Below are positions 3,926 to 6,677 of a stretch of DNA of 6,677 nucleotides, piece by piece. The translations under genes were made by a program, and so were the position numbers. Each line of letters begins with the position of its first letter. The stretch's first letter is position 1. A model generated the notes under the pieces. That model was given only the letters and a program-made list of their open reading frames with translations, was not told the DNA's origin and ran no database searches. This DNA comes from Phenylobacterium sp. Its GTDB lineage: Bacteria > Pseudomonadota > Alphaproteobacteria > Caulobacterales > Caulobacteraceae. The DNA is taken from assembly GCA_028698405.1 (NCBI GenBank), contig JAQVDF010000118.1, forward strand, positions 1 through 6,677. Direction: 5' to 3'.

Positions 3926-4693
3926 CTAGCGGGCGGTGTAGCCGCCGTCGACCACGAGCTCGGCGCCGGTGACGAACTTGGACTCGTCCGAGGCGAGGTA
4001 GACCGCCGCCCAGGCGATGTCGTCCGGCTCGCCCAGCCGCCCGAGGGGGTGCATCGAGGCCACCGCCGAGCGGCCCTGCTCGACATCGCCCATCGTCTGA
4101 AGATGGCCCTCGACCATCGGCGTCCAGATGAAGCCCGGGTGGATCGAGTTCACCCGGATGTTGTCGGGCGCGTAGATCAGGGCGTCGTTCTTGCTCATCA
4201 GCCGCACCGCCCCCTTGGAGGCGTGGTAGGGCGGCACGTCGGCTGCGCCGATCAGGCCGTAGATCGACGACAGGTTGATGATGCTGCCGCCGCCGGCCCG
4301 CTTCAGGTGCGGGATGGCGTGCTTGGTGCCGAAGAAGACGCCCTTGACGTTGACCGCCTGAACCAGGTCCCACTCGGCCTCGGTCAGCTCGTGGGTCGGC
4401 TTGTTGGCGCCCGAGATGCCGGCGTTGTTGACCAGGACGTCGAGCTTGCCGAATTCGGCCGCGGCGGCATTCACCACCTGCTCGACCTCGGCCTCCCTGG
4501 TGACGTCGCAGCGCCAGCAGCGGGCCCTGAAGCCGCGGCCGACGAGTTCGGCGGCGAAGGCCTGGCCCTCGGCGTCCTTCACGTCGGCCAGCGCGACCGC
4601 CGCACCTTCCTCGGCCATCCTCAGGGCGATCGCCCGGCCAAGGCCCACCGCCGCGCCGGTGACCAGCGCCACCTTGTCCTTCAATCGAGCCAT
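3926..4693 (-). CDS. Short-chain dehydrogenase/reductase (SDR), classical, NAD-type
   Basis: A 255-aa classical SDR with a complete Rossmann fold. It has the nucleotide motif TGAAVGLG (12-19), NNAG (89-92), the structural Asn in 'VNVKG' (Asn115), and catalytic Ser143, Tyr156 and Lys160 (YHASK). '[10 protein letters not shown]' (184-193) and the C-terminal '[15 protein letters not shown]' are typical of the family. Asp37 at the end of the second strand favours NAD(H) over NADP(H). It oxidises or reduces an alcohol/ketone pair; the substrate cannot be read from sequence, and cyclohexanol-dehydrogenase-like or 3-oxoacyl-reductase-like roles are both possible. The ATG at 4693 has AGGGAGG at good spacing. 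That ribosome site can fold into a hairpin (4695-4710). The gene is alone on its strand here, converging on the small-ORF terminator and divergent from the membrane-protein gene. Confidence 0.93.
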   Translation of the reverse strand: MARLKDKVALVTGAAVGLGRAIALRMAEEGAAVALADVKDAEGQAFAAELVGRGFRARCWRCDVTREAEVEQVVNAAAAEFGKLDVLVNNAGISGANKPTHELTEAEWDLVQAVNVKGVFFGTKHAIPHLKRAGGGSIINLSSIYGLIGAADVPPYHASKGAVRLMSKNDALIYAPDNIRVNSIHPGFIWTPMVEGHLQTMGDVEQGRSAVASMHPLGRLGEPDDIAWAAVYLASDESKFVTGAELVVDGGYTAR

Positions 4694-4694
4694 G

Positions 4695-4710
4695 GACCCT
4701 CCCTAGGGTC
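4695..4710 (-). promoter_or_regulatory. Hairpin containing the SDR ribosome binding site
   Basis: GACCCT/AGGGTC forms a 6-bp stem with a 4-base loop. On the SDR mRNA the purine-rich Shine-Dalgarno (AGGGAGG) lies in the loop and 3' arm, one base before the ATG. This could limit initiation until melted or bound by a factor. A second 7-bp stem, GCGGAGG/CCTCCGC, lies at 4720-4741. No clear promoter was found in the divergent 140-nt gap, apart from an isolated plus-strand TTGACG at 4743. Confidence 0.3.
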
Positions 4711-4833
4711 TGATCCGCCGCGGAGGTTAGTCCGCCTCCGCCTTGACGGATTGATACGCCTCAACGCACGCTAGGCGTCGGGCGCGCATGATGTCGCTGC
4801 GTCCACCACGCGGGCGCTCGCTGGAGGAGGGTG

Positions 4834-5079
4834 ATGACCCCCGCGCCGAACCGCAAGTCCGCCTGGCCGCTCGCCGTTCTCGGCGCCGCGCTGGCGCTCG
4901 GCGGCGGCGCCGTCCTGATCGGCCTGTTCGCCGTCCTCTACGCGGACGACGAGGTGCTGAGCCGCCAGGCCCTGCGCATCGGCCTGGCCGGCACCACCCT
5001 GATCTCGGCGATCGCGCAGATCGCGTTGTTCGCAGGCCTATGGCTGATCTGGCGGGCGTCGCGCCGCCGCACCCCCTGA
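4834..5079 (+). CDS. Small two-helix inner-membrane protein (81 aa)
   Basis: No family is recognised. Two hydrophobic helices are evident, at about residues 12-36 ('PLAVLGAALALGGGAVLIGL' onward) and 49-73 ('IGLAGTTLISAIAQIALFAG' onward). They are joined by a short acidic loop (YADDEVLSRQALR) and flanked by basic termini (N-terminal NRK, C-terminal RASRRR). By the positive-inside rule both ends face the cytoplasm and the loop faces the periplasm. The ATG at 4834 is chosen because GGAGGAGG ends three bases before it; a GTG at 4831 is adjacent but too close to that site. The gene is 68 nt upstream of the lipoprotein in the same direction and may share its transcript. Confidence 0.72.
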   Translation: MTPAPNRKSAWPLAVLGAALALGGGAVLIGLFAVLYADDEVLSRQALRIGLAGTTLISAIAQIALFAGLWLIWRASRRRTP

Positions 5080-5147
5080 CCGGCGTGTTGATCGGCCGCA
5101 AGTTTGGCCTTAGCCAGCGTAGGCGTTTCGCCTCTCGGAGACCTGGA

Positions 5148-5672
5148 ATGCCCACCCTGTTCCGGGATCGCCCGGCTCGTAAGGCGGTCCCGCTGGCCGG
5201 CGCGGCGGTGGCCTTGCTCGTCTCCGCCTGCGCGACGACGCCAAAGACGGCGGCGGATGGGGCCACGGTCGCAACGGCTCGGGACGAAGAGGTGCTGGGG
5301 CTGGTCGGGCCGCAGACGCCGGTGCTGCTGCGCGACATCGCCCAGGCGCCCTATGCGGCGCCCGATCCCAGGACCTGCGAGACGATCGCCCGCGAACTCG
5401 CGGGGCTCGACGCCGTGCTCGGGCCGGACGTGGATGTCGCGGACGCGGACGGCGAGGACCAGATCGGCGAGTGGGCCCGCGGGGCGGTGCGCGGGCTGGT
5501 GCCCTACCGCGGCGTAGTCCGCTTCCTGACCGGCGCCGGACGGCGCGAACGCGAGCTCGCCCAGGCGGTGCTGGCCGGAACCGCCCGGCGCGGCTACCTG
5601 AAGGGGCTGCGCGAGAGCCTGGCCTGTCCGTTCCCGGCGCCCGCGCGGCCTTCCGCGGACCCGGCGTCCTGA
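5148..5672 (+). CDS. Predicted lipoprotein, hypothetical (174 aa)
   Basis: The N-terminus has basic residues (RDRPARK), a hydrophobic stretch and a lipobox VSAC with Cys28, so the mature protein should be lipid-anchored, most likely in the outer membrane. The mature part begins with a low-complexity linker. It then has a helical domain containing 'TCETIARELAGLD' (76-88), 'GEWARGAVRGLVPYRGVVRFLTGA' across 107-130, and 'ERELAQAVLAG...RRGYLKGLRESLAC' to residue 160. Cys77 and Cys160 could form a disulphide. I cannot name the family; similar lipoproteins of about this size occur in Caulobacterales (from memory, not checked). The ATG at 5148 has GGAG seven bases upstream, and a small AGGCG/CGCCT stem lies just before that. 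The frame is open back to 4788, but that extension overlaps the membrane-protein gene and would bury the signal peptide. It ends 22 nt before the L,D-transpeptidase, so an envelope operon is likely. Confidence 0.8.
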   Translation: MPTLFRDRPARKAVPLAGAAVALLVSACATTPKTAADGATVATARDEEVLGLVGPQTPVLLRDIAQAPYAAPDPRTCETIARELAGLDAVLGPDVDVADADGEDQIGEWARGAVRGLVPYRGVVRFLTGAGRRERELAQAVLAGTARRGYLKGLRESLACPFPAPARPSADPAS

Positions 5673-5694
5673 GCCGACGAGAAGGGTGCGAGCC

Positions 5695-6677
5695 GTGTTG
5701 ATCCGACTGGCGCTGATCGCCGTCTCCGTTCTGATCCTTGCGCGGCCGGCCGCGGCGGCCGAGCTGTCGCCCGCCGAGGTCGCCGCCCTGGCGCCGGTGT
5801 TGGCCCAGGCCGAGGCGCACGGTCTGGCCGAGCCGGGGGACGGTGCGTTGCGCGCCCGGCTGGCCTCGCCCGATGCGGCTGTGCGCGCGGCCGCGGCGGC
5901 GCCGCTGCGCGAGCGGGTGCTCGCCTACGCCGCCGCCCAGCGGTCCGGGCGAGTACCGCCTGCGAGCGTCGACCGCCGCTGGGCCTTCCGGCCGGCGACC
6001 TTCGACGCCGCCCGCGCGTTCGAGGAGGCGCGGGCGGCCGGCCGCCTCTCGGCCTGGCTCGCCGAACTGCCGCCGCCGCATCCGGGCTATCGCGCCCTGC
6101 TCGCGGTCCGGGCGCGCTATGCCGCCCATGTCGCCTCGGGCGGCTGGCCCAGGCTGACGGACGAGGCCGCGCTCGCCGAGGGCAAGTCCGGCGAGGCTGT
6201 GGCCAGGCTGCGCGCCCGGCTGGCCGCCGAGGGTTACGCCAGCGCCGATCCGGAAGCGACGCAGTTCGGGCCTTCGTTGGCGGCGGCTGTGAAGGCCTTT
6301 CAGGCGACGCACGGCCTCGCCGTGGACGGCGTCGTGGGGCCCGCCACGCGCCAGGCCCTGAACGTCTCCGCGGCCGAGCGCCTTCGCCAGATCGACCTGT
6401 CGCTGGAGCGCTGGCGCTGGCTGCCGCGCCCGTTGCCGGCCCGGCGCCTGGAGGTGAACGTGGCGGGCGCCGAAGCGGCGCTGATCGACGGCGGCGCGCC
6501 GGCGCTCAGGATGCGGCTGGTGGTGGGCGCCGCCGCCAGCAAGACCCCGCTGTTCGCCTCGACCATACATTCGGTGGTGTTCAACCCGCCCTGGAACGTG
6601 CCGACCTCGATCGCGCGCAATGAGATCCTGCCGAAGGCCGCGCGGGACCCGGGCTACCTTGCGCGCAACCGCTACCG
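5695..6677 (+). CDS. YcbB/LdtD-like murein L,D-transpeptidase, 5' part (runs off the window)
   Basis: L,D-transpeptidases cross-link peptidoglycan stems (3-3 links) in the periplasm using a catalytic cysteine. The 327 codons seen start at GTG 5695 (AAGGG eight bases upstream) with a signal peptide (about residues 1-22, 'LALIAVSVLILARPAAAA'). A helical scaffold region follows (about 25-160). A peptidoglycan-binding type-1 domain spans about 164-223, with 'AVKAFQATHGLAVDGVVGPATRQALN' as its last repeat. 'LERWRWLP' (237-244) leads into the catalytic domain, where 'SVVFNPPWNVPTSIARNEILPK' (293-314) is highly characteristic of the YcbB subfamily. The HGT and SHGC motifs with the active Cys lie beyond the window, so completeness cannot be judged. 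Family members are usually 500-600 aa. It follows the lipoprotein gene closely. The subfamily call is firm. Confidence 0.92.
   Translation, partial: MLIRLALIAVSVLILARPAAAAELSPAEVAALAPVLAQAEAHGLAEPGDGALRARLASPDAAVRAAAAAPLRERVLAYAAAQRSGRVPPASVDRRWAFRPATFDAARAFEEARAAGRLSAWLAELPPPHPGYRALLAVRARYAAHVASGGWPRLTDEAALAEGKSGEAVARLRARLAAEGYASADPEATQFGPSLAAAVKAFQATHGLAVDGVVGPATRQALNVSAAERLRQIDLSLERWRWLPRPLPARRLEVNVAGAEAALIDGGAPALRMRLVVGAAASKTPLFASTIHSVVFNPPWNVPTSIARNEILPKAARDPGYLARNRY

Noticed and set aside
3749..4774. Long plus-strand open frame opposite the SDR gene
   Set aside because: It is a shadow of the SDR, crosses a strong plus-strand terminator, and has no ribosome site or domain.
4788..5672. 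294-aa form of the lipoprotein starting at 4788
   Set aside because: It would overlap the two-helix membrane gene and bury the signal peptide and lipobox in the middle; ATG 5148 has a good ribosome site.
5110..6570. Long minus-strand open frame opposite the lipoprotein and transpeptidase
   Set aside because: Arg/Gly/Pro-rich shadow; the plus strand carries a signal peptide, peptidoglycan-binding domain and catalytic-domain motifs.
1..6677. CRISPR arrays, tRNA or rRNA genes, insertion sequences
   Set aside because: No regularly spaced repeats, cloverleaf-like sequence, transposase or terminal inverted repeats were seen. The only direct repeat noted is the 19-nt leader block, present twice.

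Overview
The window is GC-rich double-stranded bacterial DNA (roughly 70% G+C by eye). Codon use, the proline-rich 'NVVPLRPR'-type small protein, several Rnk-family paralogues and a YcbB-like L,D-transpeptidase suggest an alphaproteobacterium, probably near Caulobacterales (Caulobacter/Phenylobacterium-like). The lineage is an inference from gene style; no marker gene here fixes it.

Left part (1-3200), all on the minus strand. Read in the direction of transcription, the order is: a tiny leader ORF (B) ending VEGC, a long GC-rich hairpin, a 65-aa helical protein, and a Rnk/GreA-C protein translationally coupled to it by an ATGA overlap. Next come a 53-aa proline-rich protein, a second Rnk protein and a uroporphyrinogen-III synthase (hemD), closely spaced and likely one transcript. 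Last are another tiny ORF (A) that also ends VEGC, another GC-rich hairpin, and a third Rnk protein. The two tiny ORFs share an identical 19-nt block covering the last codons and the stop. In both, a strong hairpin begins at the base next to the TAG. This repeated 'tiny ORF, hairpin, Rnk operon' layout is the most interesting item in the window.

Middle part (3200-3920), mostly plus strand. A divergent, less GC-rich intergenic region holds a perfect TTGACA box, a 21-codon ORF (C) whose TGA abuts a third nested hairpin, and then a cassette of overlapping small ORFs: a 49-aa one-helix membrane protein and a 44-aa soluble peptide. The cassette ends in a textbook intrinsic terminator with a TTCG tetraloop and T-rich tail.

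Right part (3926-6677). A minus-strand classical short-chain dehydrogenase/reductase (SDR) converges on that terminator. Divergent from it are a two-helix small membrane protein, a lipoprotein with a clear lipobox, and the first 327 codons of a YcbB/LdtD-type peptidoglycan L,D-transpeptidase, which runs off the window before its catalytic cysteine. The last two probably form an envelope operon.

The Rnk proteins are expected to act on RNA polymerase, HemD in tetrapyrrole synthesis, and the right-hand genes at the cell envelope. Apart from the leaders, the three blocks show no obvious common pathway.
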